A stretch of DNA of 64,000 nt from Lottia gigantea (GCF_000327385.1 NW_008708458.1:799616-863615), one strand, 5' to 3'. Shown: positions 1 through 18,584, counted from the first letter of the stretch. Notes: a model not told the origin generated them from the sequence alone. Numbers and translations are program-made.

Positions 1-2381
1 CCACCAATTAGACACTGGTGCAACCAGGATGACAAGATTCAAGGATATGGTTGGGTAGCCCATGATGGGGTTAATTTTGGTGTTCAAGAAATTAATGAAG
101 ACAATTTTAAGTTGAATACATCATTTGTTAAAAGAATGGGTGGAAAACATGGTGGAGATTGGACTGCAAAAGTTATTGTTACACCAAAGGTAAAATTATC
201 TGTGCTTGATTTGCTGTAGGCTATTGCTTAATTATTAAAAGGACAGGCATAGTGATATTTTGTCAAATTGTTCTGACGTTGCATAATTATTTAAAAAGCA
301 AAACTGAATATGGTTATTATTATTTTTTTTATATAGTCCTACATGGTGTGGAATTTTGCTAAATAGTAATTGCTGTAGCTAAAATGGCTGTTATATGTTG
401 CATTAACATTAAAGTAATTAAGTATAACATACTAGTATAGTATTAATTGTGAAGGTATATGCCGTTTAATCTATGTTACATTTTCTTTCAGAAATTGGCA
501 TCACCTACATATGTGTCATTGATGTTTTACATGGCTTTAGATGGACAGGGAAAGGTTGATACAGAGATGGTGAAAAACCGTGTGTCTGGCATCAATGGAT
601 ATTCTGAAGAGCTTGGAAACTTTAAGATTTCTTTTCCCAAAGTTTCAACCAAGGGAGCAAAATATAATCACTTAGTTACCCACACAACAAAACTGGACAA
701 ATTGAAAGATGTCATGATGGAAACTATAAAAATAGAGGCATGGGATAAGGCTAGAACTATGCCATATTTTATTTTGGGAGGTCGAAGTGTGCCTAGAGAT
801 AGTGGAGGTCCAAATTACATTGTCCATCAAGTCACTGCTCAGTTGCCTTTAGAAATGGAAGTGATATTTGAATCTGGGTCAGTTGAAGACAGAAAGGAAA
901 CTCTGTCTGGAGAAAGTTATGACGAAACTCTTAGCCAACATCTGGTTGAATTTGACAATAAATTTTCAGATCTTTTCCAGCATCGACAAAATGGCTATAA
1001 CAACTCAATGGTGGATTTTGCTAAATTTGCAATGTCCAATATGATTGGTGGAATTGGTTATTTTTATGGCTCTTCATTGGTCCAATCAAAATATAACAAA
1101 GAACCTGTTGAATATTGGAAAGCTCCTTTATACACTGCTGTCCCTTCTCGGCCATTTTTCCCCAGAGGTTTTCTGTGGGATGAAGGATTTCATAATCTAT
1201 TAATTCGAGAATGGGATGAGTCAATTTCAAAAGATATTTTATTCCATTGGATAGATTTGTTGAATTCTGAAGGTTGGATACCTAGAGAACAGATCCTAGG
1301 AGTTGAAGCCAGAGCCAGGGTTCCAAGCGAATTTGTTGTACAACAAAATGTTAATGCCAATCCACCTACTTTTTTCCTCCCTCTGCAGAAAATTATCACC
1401 AACATGATTAAAAGCAATACTGACTCTGATCGAAAGATATTGAAAGCATTATATCCTCGATTAAAGGCATGGTTCCATTGGTATAACAGTACCCAAGTTG
1501 GTACACAAAGATCAGTGTATAGATGGAGAGGAAGGGATCCTAATACTAACAAACAGTTGAATCCTTTAACACTGACTTCTGGATTAGATGACTTTCCCAG
1601 ATCATCCCATCCTACAGATGATGAGAGACATGTTGATCTACGATGCTGGATGGCACTGGCTTCAGGTGTTATGGCTGATATTGCACGTGCATTGAATGCA
1701 GATTGGGAGGAATACAGAGCCACAAATCAAATGCTGACAGATAATAAGCTATTAGATGAATTACATTGGTCTAAAGAAGGGCAGCAATACAGTGATTATG
1801 GTTATCACGCTGATAAAGTGAAACTAGAACAACCTAAAATTACTCTTCAACCAGGTCAACGACCACCTCAACAGCAACCAGACAAAATACGAGTTGTCAT
1901 CACTGATCCTAAATATCAATTTGTGAATTCTTTCGGATACGTCAGTTTATTTCCATTCCTTTTAAAAATAGTTAATCCCACTTCACCAAAATTATTCACC
2001 ATTATGAACAATATTAAAAACCCCAACATGTTGTGGACAGACTACGGTTTGCGTTCATTATCACGTAATGCAAGACTTTATAAAAGATTTAACACCCAGC
2101 ATGATCCACCATATTGGAGAGGTGCTATATGGATTAACATGAATTATCTAGCTCTAAGTGCTTTAAACCATTATTCCTATACTACAGGGCCTTATCAAAA
2201 CCTAGCTAAATCAATCTATATTGATCTAAGAAATAACCTAGTCAATAATCTGTACAGACAATACATTAAGTCAGGATACATTTGGGAAAATTATGACGAT
2301 AAAACAGGTGAAGGACGGGGCACTCATCCTTTTACAGGCTGGTCATCTCTAGTTGTTTTAATCATGGCAGAAAAATATTGA
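1..2381 (+). CDS. MOGS: Mannosyl-oligosaccharide glucosidase (glucosidase I, GH63), 3' part
   Basis: This enzyme removes the outermost alpha-1,2-linked glucose from the Glc3Man9GlcNAc2 glycan just after its transfer to nascent proteins in the ER lumen. Two coding exons are visible: 1-189, open at the window edge, and 492-2381, joined in phase 0 by a GT-AG intron; stop TGA is at 2379-2381. They give 692 residues, so only the N-terminus (cytosolic tail, membrane anchor and start of the luminal domain) lies outside. Family hallmarks include [28 protein letters not shown] with its acidic residues, the [16 protein letters not shown] block, and the C-terminal [19 protein letters not shown] block that carries a conserved acidic residue implicated in GH63 catalysis. 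The frame is intact and the gene looks functional. It converges on ACTR1 downstream. Identity is near certain; the missing 5' exons cannot be judged. Confidence 0.96.
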
Positions 2382-2950
2382 TGAAAGCTGGCTTTCTTTA
2401 GGTTTTTATTATGGATGTCTTTGGAGAAAAATGTATTTGTGAAAAGTGTGACTGATCAAGAGTAAATCAGGGGTAAAGGTCCTTGTGTGATTCGTTTTTT
2501 TTATTCTGTAAGTGATTTTAAAATGAACGTCATATCGAAGGACATTGATTGTGCCAATAATTGGACCAAATGTGTTGAAGTTCAGTAGGGTATAGATAGC
2601 TAATGTTAAACTTGAATTTTGGATCAAGTCTGGAGAAAAGTAGGTTATCTTTTCAATATCAGTGGAAGTATTCAACTTTTTACCATGTCATTTATTTCTA
2701 TTTGTTACATTAAGATTTGTTTTTAATGCTTGTTCTTTGTAACTCGTAGTTTTCAGATGAACAGTGTTAATGGTAAAAGCAATAAATCTGCTATTCTGGA
2801 TTCACCGAAGGACCTTTCTTGGCTTTCCAGTGAATTTTATTAATAGCAAGGAAAACTAGTGGAAGTTACCTCATTTTCATACTCGTAACATTGTCATAAT
2901 ATTTGTGCATTTTCTTATTTGTTATGTAATAAAATCATGCAAATAAAAAA
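2382..2950 (+). other. MOGS: MOGS 3' untranslated region
   Basis: After the stop codon comes about 550 bases of AT-rich non-coding sequence. It holds an AATAAA at 2781-2786 and a closely spaced pair at 2928-2933 and 2942-2947, the likeliest cleavage region. The exact 3' end needs transcript data. Confidence 0.6.
2928..2947 (+). promoter_or_regulatory. Candidate MOGS poly(A) signals
   Basis: Two AATAAA hexamers, at 2928-2933 and 2942-2947, lie about 550 bases after the MOGS stop in otherwise featureless AT-rich sequence. Confidence 0.5.
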
Positions 2951-5900
2951 ATACATTCATACAGTTTATGAAGTTTGAAGTTATCCATGCTACCATTTGG
3001 GGCTTGAGGGATTTTAGGGTAAAAAAATCCTTGGAAACAAAGGACTGGATGTCTAATAAGCTCATAACTTCTCATCTGTATAATATTCTGGTTCAAATTG
3101 ATATGGTAAAATGATATGATTGGCAATATGGTTGTTCTGGTGTGACGTCATGTATTGAGCCGGTACTGTGGAGAGTTCCAATTTAAGTAACAGGGAATTA
3201 TATTGAATTATTTAAATCTTTTCAAACTTAATTTAGGCTTTTGAACTAAACAGAAATCATATAAAGAGATGGTTTTCATATGGTCCTCTATTCCTATAAG
3301 CTATTGCAGTCAACAACACAAATGGGGATCACATGGCACTTTACTTGATGAGTAGAAAATGCAACAAGAAGAATTGACTCATATTTTAATGTGGTATCAG
3401 AGTGGTTGAGAAACTTGAAGAAGACAAACACAGCAATATGTAAAGCAGTTTAAGGCTTGAAAACATTTAAAATATACAAATATATATAATAGTTTACACA
3501 GATGATTTAAACCTAAAATAAAACCCATAATTGTATTGTTAAGTTTTGTGCCTCAGTGGTAAGATAAAGCCTGGATTATGATATTAGCAATCTAAAGACA
3601 GCTTTCCATCTGACAGGCTTTATTTAGCAATATTGGTGTATAAGTAAAACTGTATAAGAGATTTCTAATACCTTACACTAGGAACTTCACAGAGTTAAAT
3701 TTTGAGGCATTGTATCATTAATATTCATAGATGGCAGAGTTACCAGTAATTCTTGACTAGTTTAATGCAATTGTCATATACCTCTTATTGTTATATTATT
3801 CTGGAATAAATTCAAAAATAAATGCAGAACATTGTATCATACACGACAATCTGATTACAGATACATTTCTTTTACTCTATTGAGATTTCTTGTTCTATCT
3901 TCACCCAAGAGTAAAAAATAGAAAATCAATTACATGTCAATGCAAGTAGACTGCATTTAAATCAGGTGTGAATTATATTGCGCACGAGTCACTGAAGTGC
4001 AGCTACAAATACTATAAAGACCATAAGATGTTGACTACAGTAAAACTGCAACACTAAATTATTAACTACAAGGTGCCTTGTGGTGCACAAATGATTACAT
4101 TGTATCTACATTCAAGGGATAGGATCGTCTAAAATTTGCTTTACCAGCTGATAAAGCTCAAGTTCAACTTTCTTTGTTTCAAATATGTACTGTGAATGTT
4201 TGGACTGTCATCAATTTCATTGTCAAAATTTAATTCAGACAGACAGTTATTATGTCACAATATATAGATGACTAATTTCATGGTGGTCATGTTTTAATAA
4301 ATGAGTCAATAAGGAAAGAAAAAAAAATCTCATGTATAAATTATGAAATCAATTGATAGATTAGCTGTTAGTAACAGCTGTTTGGGTGTGGGATATATCA
4401 ATATATAGTGCTGGTATTAACACAGGGCACCTGCTGTTCATTATACTTCAATATGTATTCTCTAACATAAATCAGGTAACAATGCAACATGACTAAAGTA
4501 AACCTATACTTCACTGAGAAAATATAACAAATCAGAGACTGACAGAATAATTATCAACAATTCATTAACAATTTCAAAAATCTACCACCAAAGAAAAGCC
4601 ATGTCTCTATTTTATTTTGTACCCTTATGAAATGTACTAATCTCTTACATAAATTTTTATTTTATTGTTATTTTATCTTTTATGGTGTTTCCTTCTTACT
4701 AATCTTTATAGACCATAGAATCATTAATCTACTCATTTAGACCATAAAATGCAATCAGTGCTCTTTACTTTATGTTAATTCTCCTTGCCAAAATCAATTT
4801 TGCATCCAGTTTCTTGCATTAAATTATCATTTTCCCTACACATACATCAACTATAATTACACAGATTTTTGTACTAAAAATTTCTAAATGGCATTAACAC
4901 TCATTATTCCAGCTTTCCCATTTAAATCAGAATTGAAATTCATTATTGAAGCACTATTAACAATTATATACATCTTAAATATTGTAATAAGAACACTAAA
5001 TAACTTTTATCATACATGATCAATTAAGGTCATTTAAACCAAGCTAATTAGAACAGAAATCAAAATAGACCTGCAATATATGTTTATATCTGGTGATGCC
5101 TTAGCCCACATTTTCTACTCTAAATTTTAAAAATTGTTAAAAATTAACTTTTCAATCATTGTTATAATTGTCAACTGGTCCCCAGTATTCCATAGTTTTT
5201 AAATATTGTACGTGAGGCTTTTATTGTTATAAAGGGTTAGCCAACTACCATAATTTCCATCTAATTACAGGTATTACATGTAAATTCATACACCTCAAGA
5301 GAAAGTTCTTTGTTATTTTCATCAAAAATTGAGATATTTTAAAGAAATAAGATACAATTTCTTCAAACAGCAAGTGAAGTTTGTTTTCTTAAAGGCATTG
5401 CAGGAATATTTTGAGTATTGACAAAATCATGAAGCACCAATATTATGACTAAAGCACAAAAATATAAACTACAAAACATAACTACAAATAGTATAGTAAT
5501 AATTACTGTATATAACTGGCAGAGTAGCTTATACTTTTACATACAGAATACATTATATACCCCTAGCCAGATCTTAAATTGAGCTAAAAACCTAAAAATA
5601 TATCAACATAAACACAAGGTTGTTCAAATTAATGGCAGCGTTCTAGTGAAAAACATGATGTACAAATAGAAACATAATAAATTATCTTTAATATGATAAA
5701 TCTACAGTCCTTTAATATCAGTTTCGTAGGGAGTAAATGGAACAGCCAAGAAAGACTTGAGGCAAGATATCTCTGATCAGAACTCTGATGAAGCATTGCA
5801 GTCAAAAAAGATCTTCAGTGAGGTCACATATCTTCATATCAAAATATAGACTAGGATCATTATCACTATTCGGTCTTGAGTAATAATCTGCAAAACTATC

Positions 5901-6360
5901 AGGTGGTATCTGTAGGCAAGTTCAATTAATCCCAACTGGGCCAGATTTTCTGCAGATTTACCATAATAAAGAATGAAAAGATGAAGCTAGGAATTATACT
6001 GAATGAGTTTCAGGGCAATATCATGGTCATATAGACAATAACCCTATTCTATGGCTAAATCATGGCACCATTCCCTCTATTAGCTATAATTCATAGGGGG
6101 CAATGCATATATAAGGTGTTCTGTAAGTCCTCCAAATGAAGAGTAGCAAAGATTTCTTGTACATAGAAGACATGTTTTAATATAGCAAGATGATACCAAC
6201 AGGCAGAATCAAAGTATCCAGAGACAAATGACCTTTGACCCTGGTGCTGTAACCAATCTATGAATAATGATTCAGCCATATTAGAGAATGAAGAGTATTA
6301 AAACATTGCCCATGAACCACATAATAATAATAATAATAGATTAAATAGCTAGATAGTTCA
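2951..6360. other. Convergent spacer, probably including the ACTR1 3' UTR
   Basis: This is 3.4 kb of AT-rich DNA between the ends of MOGS and ACTR1. I see no convincing exon on either strand. Several TTTATT hexamers (minus-strand AATAAA), for example at 3619-3624, could end a long ACTR1 3' UTR, but none can be chosen from sequence alone. A short AAT run lies near 6321-6338. Bases 5728-5747 are identical to a stretch of the SUFU 5' leader (see findings). Confidence 0.5.
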
Positions 6361-11211
<4,851 letters not shown>

Positions 11212-11944
11212 TAGAAAGGCAAATTATGCCAATTTATCTTTAATTCAGCCTAACAGACTTCTCTCATTCAAGCCAGGGTACAATTCGTGTTGTGATTAAT
11301 ACCCAACTTAGGTGATCACACCTGGTAAAAGATATCAAAGAAAACTTTTTGTAGTGGTTTGCTTTCAATATCACATTGATAGTAATATCATGAGATGATT
11401 TGAAAATAGACAGTAAATTTCTCTCTGATAAAAAAAAATATAGTTCCTGCACTGACTGTTATACGCTATTCTGATGTAAGTGTACACTTCCACGGGCATT
11501 ATGGGAAGGAGATGTTTCGTGCCAATAATTCTTTGCTCGTGTTTTATTTTCTGAATATCCAAAGGAACTATACTAAATACAAGCAAATCACTTCATATTT
11601 AAATGTTACTTTTGGAATATTAGATCTAGATATCTGTAATGTTCTATCGTTACGAAACGTCGCAAAACGTATTGATGGAACGAAATGTCTGGAATTCATC
11701 TTGGGGGGTCCCTATTTGTTGTGGATATTCCAACATGTGCTATCTCCCCTCGTTCATGTTTCGCATAGTTTCATATAAATATCAAATGCAACAATTACAT
11801 GTATTCAAACACAAAGCAGTTGTTTAAGTGTCTTTGTCTGAGTCTAATTTGCTATATTTCAAAGCTGAAAAAGCAACTGTTCAATTTATTCAATTTTTTC
11901 TCTTCGGAGGGAGTAAATGGAACAGCCCACACACGAATGCCAAG
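11212..11944. promoter_or_regulatory. Divergent ACTR1/SUFU promoter region
   Basis: The start codons of ACTR1 (minus) and SUFU (plus) are 733 bases apart, so both leaders and promoters must share this interval. It contains GCATTATGGGAA at 11496-11507, which resembles half of the ZNF143/THAP11 promoter motif common in bidirectional housekeeping promoters. No TATA box is obvious at a suitable place. An in-frame ATG at 11828 upstream of SUFU could extend its N-terminus by 39 residues. Confidence 0.6.
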
Positions 11945-14900
11945 ATGGAGGATAGAGAAAATTACTATTCTTCTTCTACGAATTTTAGTCAGCCACCTAT
12001 GCCTGCCACACCTCCTGGTTTGGAAGCTATCTACACATCATGTCGGAGACTTTATCCAAATCAACCCAACCCCCTACAAGTCACAGCTCTAGTCAAATAT
12101 TGGTAATTTCTAAGACAAGTGTAGTGTTTTCGTCTGTCAACTCTGAAACGTTTTGTAAATAGAGAAGAAAGAAAATTGGGATAGGTCCTCACTAAGTGAC
12201 TTTGCATTGTATGTATTTATAGTGCCTAAGGGACCCGTGCCTTATTTGAACCACAAATTATTTTAGTCAGTCAGTAGACAAGGTTATTCAATTGTTTGAA
12301 AATCACTGGATTTTGTATTTTTCAGGTTAAATGGTCCAGATCCTTTAGATTATATCAGTATGTATTCAAATAGTGGAGATCCAGAAAGAAACATTCCTCC
12401 CCACTGGCATTACATTAGTTTTGGTCTCTCAGATTTACATGGTGATGGCAGAGTTCATGAGTAAGTTTCAGACCCTATCTAAAGTTTCTGGATTCTTTAA
12501 GGCATATTTCTATTCTGATACTTTGATTAAAGTCCCTTAATATTTATCATTCTTTACTGTTTTTAGTTAACATGAATTTATGCAAAATATTCCTTATCAC
12601 ATAAGGTCCATTGTTTTAGTGAAATTACAGGAACCACAGACATCTGATGGAAAATTGAAATTCTGCAAATCGATATTATCAGTGTCCCTGATACACTTAA
12701 AAAAAATTAGAAAACCTCTTTACAAACCCTTTAAGAAGAGAAATCACTTAGTATATTCTAAACCAGATCAAATACTTCAACAATTTTACATCTCGGTATT
12801 AAAAAGGTGTTGAAGGCACTTGAGACAATGTGTTATTGATTAAATCAGATCATACATTGATTCTAAGATAAATTGGTGAGATTCAAATAACACCTCCTAA
12901 ATGTCTTTAACACCTGTTTGATTAATTGGTGTTAGATATATTAATTAAGTCATGATGAAAAACTACAAGATACCTTATCTAATTGGATTAATTGTTCTTA
13001 CAGAAGTTCAGCAACAGAAGGTCCCAGTGGTTATGGATTTGAATTAACATTTAGATTAAGAAGGGAACCAGGAGAAAATAACCCTCCAACTTGGCCAGCA
13101 GCATTGATGCAATCTTTAGCTAGATATGTTTTCCAATCAGGTCAGTAGTTTTGATAATGAAAGGTGATTAAAGGCCAAGCATGGTTTAGCCCAAGTCTTT
13201 TAATGATCTAAAGAACTGTCTAATCCCAGGGTTAAAATTTGCAGGCAGGATGAGAAATAGTGGTATAAAGAAAACTTCTTCCAAAATCGGTTCAAAACCC
13301 ACCAACTACATTGTTTTTGTGTTTTTATCAATCAGTGAAACTGACATCTATTTTAAATGTTCACCAAAATTTATACTTTATGTAGGTAATGTTCTATGTA
13401 CTGGTGACCATGTTTCCTGGCACAACCCACTAGATGGTAGTGAGTCTCGGATACAACATATGTTAATGTCAGATGATTCCCAGTTACAGCCCATCAATAC
13501 ACCATTTGGTAGTGTCAACTTTGTACAGATAGTAGGTATATGTAGTGAAGAGTTAAGAGCAGCACAACACTGGAATGGACCTGGTGTTATAGAGTTGTTA
13601 AGATCTAAGGAAGTGTAAGTGTTATGGCCTTCATTGTTCTGTTCTCATTCGTCTATCCTAGCTGTATATGGAGGGCGAAGGTGCTGACTTGGAAAAAGCG
13701 TCTTGAGTTGAGTTGTTAACTGAGGCCCCATGGCTACAGGCTGTGCATATTTAACATCCATTGATAGTTATAAATTGAAAGAGTAGGCTAACTTTGCTGC
13801 ACACTCCATAACATTGCCTGTCTCCATTTGCCCTTATCCACTGCAAAAAAAACTCAAAAACTCTATTTAATTTCATATATCTTCTTATGATACATTGTAA
13901 ATTTGCTTACAGTGCTGGAGGACCATGGTTAATAACAGATATGAGAAGAGGTGAAACTATATTTGAAATAGACCCAGAGTTACAGGAGACAGTAGATCAA
14001 GGTATAGAACAAGAAGGTTCTAATCTATCTGGTGTCAGTAATCGCTGTTCGTGGGAGGAACCTGGTAACCATGATGGAGATGAGGAAGATGAGAATAAAG
14101 AAAATAGGTCACATGATGACAGAAGACGTAATAGTATTGATTCTTCTAGTGGTAGACCTCATATTTCACAACATGGTAAGAGCTTTATGGACTTACTTAA
14201 TTCTTTTAAGGGATTTTTCATAGGTTTTTCAAACTTTTTATGTGTATCAGGGACACTATTATTTAAACAAAGCGTTTTATGACATAACTATTGCAGGAGT
14301 TGCTAATAATATCTAAGGACCTTTGAGATAGTGACATAATAAAATGCTTAGTTTTAGTGCAATGGAATTGACTTCAAAGTGACAAACTTTCCCAAAACTT
14401 CACAAAGGAATTTTTGCAACTGACCAATTCAAAAGCTATTATTTGTACTGACACTTTATTATGTGTATATAAAAAATTGTGTTGTATTTTTTGTAGATTC
14501 AGAACAAATCAAAGCAACATTAACAAAAGGTTTAAGTACCAGTCATAATAATCTACATAATCCATTACGATCAGAGAACACCAGGGATAATGAATCTCAT
14601 CCGTAAGTTACTTTACTATATTCATATAAGTTACTTTTGAGAAAATAAGGCATTAATAAGTTTATAATTCACATATCTAAGGATCTGATAGTTAATGTTA
14701 TCTATGCATTGGCATATTAAATGTAAATATTGGCAAGTCCATGTCAACTAGATCATACCTCAAATAGTAATCAACTGATATTAACCAGTTACAGATTATA
14801 GTCATACAGTTAAAATCTTCAGATGTTTCTGGCATCAGACTATAGATGTCTATAAAAAGCGCAAATATATGAGCAAGATTCAGTCATAGTCAGAAAGACC

Positions 14901-16544
14901 TTACCTTTAATCTTTTGTTTCCAGAAATACCAATCAATCCCGTAAGGAATCATTTGATAGTACAGTTAGTGAAGGTCCTGCTGAATTAACTCGTACTAGA
15001 ACTCTTGATGCTATTCATCTCAAATTCAATCTAGAAGCTGGTTTATTATTACCTTTAGCACTTAGGTAAGAATAATTATTGTTCAGAAATATTTTATATA
15101 AGAAAATATTCTTCCAATAGGCAGGAGATAATCTAGACCAACCTATTTTACAGAGATTCAATTTGAAATTATTGACATCATATTCAAAGAAAAGTTATAA
15201 GGTCTATTTAAACTAAGCGCTTCTTTGTTTAATCTTACCTTGGATTTGGGATAGCTCAGGAAATTAACCTAGGCTGACATAGGGTGAGAGTTTTACATTG
15301 CTGATAGGGAAATAGCATCTAGTGAAAATGTGACAAATGGATGTCATGACATTATTTGCTGAAGGTAATGCTTGTTCCGTACCTCTTGACTGATAGCTAA
15401 ATATGGTAGTGACAAATAGTCCGTTTTTCCCACTCACATGCTCCATTTCAAGTTTTCATTGGCCTAAGAAGGTGGAATAGTTTCATTTCTTAAATCTCTA
15501 ATTATGAATTTTCAGGGGTAGATTACGTCATGGTAGACATTTTACATTTAAAAGTGTATTAAATGATGTGGCTATAACACTAGTATCATCCAGTGTAGTG
15601 GGATCATTTGCTGATGAGGAACATCCATTTGCTGCCCATGGCATGTGGTTACAGGTTGGTAATAGATTGGTTATCATTGGTACACCAAACTTTGTAAAAT
15701 TGTGCAGATGAATTCAAGTCTTTAAGAAAAGTTGTCATATTTCTGATGAAAATGTTATATTTCTCTCCTCATTTATTATGAATCAGTTCTTCTACTCCAG
15801 TCCGTCTTCATTAGCCCACATGGTCCAGAAAGTAGGACATAAAACTCATTCATTTCATTTCTTCTGCTCCAGTGTTCTGGTCTATGCCTGTATATCAGGA
15901 AACATATAGCTTCTTATAATTATCATCTGGCATCTGTGTTTGCTGAAACTTGAGACAAACTTAACAAGATTATGCAGTAACCACTTCAAATCCAATTATT
16001 AAATTGTTTTTATTTTGTAATTTTTGTTAGGTATTATTAACAGATGATTTTATAGAAGAAATGATCCATGATTTAGATGAATTAACTAATGATGATGTAA
16101 GTATAAAGAGAATGTTACCTTTTATTGAAATAATAATGATGTCTTTAGTAAATGTTTTCATAAATTGTAAGTCAATACTATTGATATTTCAATATTTCTC
16201 CTATCCACATTACATTAGAACAAATAAATGGTCAACATATGTTTTTGTATACCTTAAACCTATTGTATCTTAAGTTAGTTTGAGGGAGAATGGGCAAACA
16301 TGAAAAACTGATGGAAATTAGCACAATTGCAATTTGTCAGCTTCATTGTTGACTAAATCCAGTAATGGATGAGATTCTCTTAGTTGCTGTCTTATTCTGC
16401 AAGTTGTAGCCTTTAATGTCTGATATGTGAAATTTTGAATATATTATTATCTTAACATTTTTTTTATTACAGATATTATGTCCTAAAACATACAGCTGGC
16501 CAGAGAGAGGATTGTGTATTACTGTATTGCCTGATGAAATGTAA
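11945..16544 (+). CDS. SUFU: Suppressor of fused homolog
   Basis: SUFU binds Gli/Ci transcription factors in cytoplasm and nucleus and is the main negative regulator of Hedgehog output. Ten exons: 11945-12102, 12326-12460, 13004-13140, 13386-13614, 13913-14175, 14497-14602, 14925-15065, 15516-15654, 16031-16096, 16473-16544; total 1446 bases, 481 residues (human 484). The N-terminal SUFU domain spans about residues 25-235 (PGLEAIYTSCRRLYPNQPNP, HWHYISFGLSDLHGDGRVHE, AGGPWLITDMRRGETIFEID). Next comes an acidic, charged, probably disordered segment coded by exons 5-7, then the C-terminal lobe (IHLKFNLEAG, LRGRLRHGRHFTF, EEHPFAAHGMWLQ, YSWPERG) ending LPDEM. The start was chosen as the ATG nearest the conserved domain; an upstream in-frame ATG exists at 11828. 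All joins keep frame and use GT-AG. The long 3' UTR converges on BOD1L. Confidence 0.96.
12600..12745 (+). repeat. Family A fragment in SUFU intron 2
   Basis: It contains GAAAATTGAAATTCTGCAAA, then TATCAGTGTCCCTGATACAC and AGAAAACCTCTTTACAAACC, matching the right arm of the 18.3 kb fold-back; the left arm is poorly preserved. Confidence 0.5.
15785..15860 (+). repeat. SINE-like 3' end fragment in SUFU intron 8
   Basis: CATTAGCCCACATGGTCCAG, then AAGTAGGACATAAAACTCAT and an ATTTCATTTC tail, the same module as at 31.2 kb. Confidence 0.45.
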
Positions 16545-18265
16545 ACTATTGTATTGTGATCCATATAAGGAAATTGCATGTCTCATATCAATACATATTG
16601 ACAGGTTGTATCAACATTTTCATCACAAGTTTGTAACCCCAGCAAAAGCATTTAGGATAATATTGATTGAAATCCAAGTTTTAGAAAGCAGATAAAGATA
16701 ACCATTCAATCATCTGAAATGAAAAGAATATTTTTGTACTGCTTTTGTGAGCTATAGCAGGTTGTTGGAGACACTCTGAAAGAAGAGGAATTATCTTACA
16801 CTTTTTATACACCCACAACAATTTATCACAACAATTTATTGATGAATTTGAAAGACAAAAGGAGTATTCAAAGATTTTTTACAATAAATCAACAGCCAGC
16901 ATTATTGAACTCTGTTTCCGTTAACAAAATGATATTGAATTTACTTGGTATTCTTTTTTTTATTTGTACAGATTTGTTGTAAAAGTATTTTGACCATTAA
17001 TATAATAACTGAGGGCAATATTTACTTAAACTGAGTGCTTATTATGGAATGCATGTGTTTTTAAGAGTTATTTCTAAAGTATCATCTTGTTGAGAGTGCT
17101 ATTTAAGTATTGAAAGTGCTAGACTACATATGATTATTTTAATAAGGCATATTAAGATGAATTTTATGTCCTACCTTGTTAAGTGTGCTTTGATAATAAT
17201 AACTGACATAGGAGTTTATGTACATCTATTTGTAAGATTAATATGTCTAAGCATTAAGCATGCCATTTTAAAAGCAGTAATTACTCAAGTAATTATTTAG
17301 TAAAATTATCTTTTGAGGTTATTTCAAACTTCATTCTTGACAACTTGAGATGACATAGAATCAGAAAGGCAAGTTGACTGTTTGTGCCCCTCCCCAACTG
17401 AAGAGTTCTCAAGAAATGTCAAGAATGTAGTTTGAAGTTCAACCTTAGAATCAATTACTGTGGGCATGATGAGTTGGAAGTGCAAATTTTCAATTATTTC
17501 CATGCATTTATAATGAAATGTTGTTAATGAGAGGTGATTATTTATATTTGATAAAGAGTTTGTATATAATTAATTTTACATTGAAATACCTTGTTTTAAA
17601 TCAAAATAATAGTTTGTTAGTGACTACAGTATGATTTGTTAGTGATAGTATTATAAGAGATATTAGGTTTGGTGCTGATCTGGGAACATGTTTGATTATG
17701 TAAGAAACAACTAGTGTTTGAGATTTCCAATGAACCAAAAAGAAAGCAGCAAAGTAATGTATTTTATATTATAAATCTTTATGTTATCGATATTCAAATC
17801 AAAAAGAGACACAAAGCTTTAGATATGTTCAACTGTCAAGAATACATATTTTGGATATGCCAGTTGGGGCCTGCCAATTACATTAAAAATTGTATATGTA
17901 TTTCAAGTTTGTGAACGATTTTTACCCCTTTTAAGATGTATGATATATATTTCTTTTGTTATTTAAGGCATATTTTATTTACCAAAGTCTTAAGAATATA
18001 GAACAATCTTGCAAAATTTCATTTGAGTCTTGAATAGGTAAAAAAAGGTTTTGTCAGCTAATTAAAATTTGACATCATTGGTGTCAATTCGAGGAGATTT
18101 GAGTATTTTTAATATGCTGTGTATTTATAGTGTATGCATGATGTATGACAAGGGTAGTCTAGTGTCAGTTACCTACTGATTTTAATTCATTATATATTAT
18201 ATTGACTGTTCAACCATTACCATTAAATTATATCATAAACCTCACAGTTAGTAGTTTTATCAATA

Positions 18266-18554
18266 GTAAAATGGGTTTATTAATCTTTTATGTGTAGGGG
18301 GACACTGATAGCATCAATTTCCACCATTTGAGTTTTCAATTAGACGTTTGTGGTTACGCAATTCCACTAAAACTAAGTGTTGGATGACATCACTAATCGC
18401 AAAATATGCTTTATCACATAAGGCCCTGCGTGTCATCAACCTATTAGTTAAAGTAGAATAACAGCAACCACTTACGACTGATTGAAAAATGGAATGGTGC
18501 AAATTGATGCTATCAATGAGATACACATAAAAATTTTTAGAAAACCTATTTACA
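18266..18554. repeat. Fold-back (MITE-like) element, family A, best copy
   Basis: The two ends are inverted copies of each other over roughly 80 bases with mismatches. The left end runs into GACACTGATAGCATCAATTT near 18301-18320; the right end reads AAATTGATGCTATCAATGAG near 18499-18518, and the match continues outwards on both sides. The middle is unrelated to any coding sequence. Related copies lie near 12600-12745, 37686-37925, 53811-54068 and 63585-63660, so this is a mobile family rather than a local hairpin. No transposase is coded. Confidence 0.65.
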
Positions 18555-18584
18555 ATTCCTTTAATTCAAAGGGGAAAAGTCAGT

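Noticed and set aside
1190-1723. 177-codon minus-strand frame within MOGS
   Set aside because: Antisense to a well-supported GH63 exon; no recognisable domain.
6321-6338. AAT microsatellite
   Set aside because: Only about six units; ordinary AT-rich simple sequence.
11828-11944. Upstream in-frame ATG adding 39 residues to SUFU
   Set aside because: The added sequence has no similarity to SUFU N-termini that I know; the downstream ATG is nearer the conserved domain. It remains possible.
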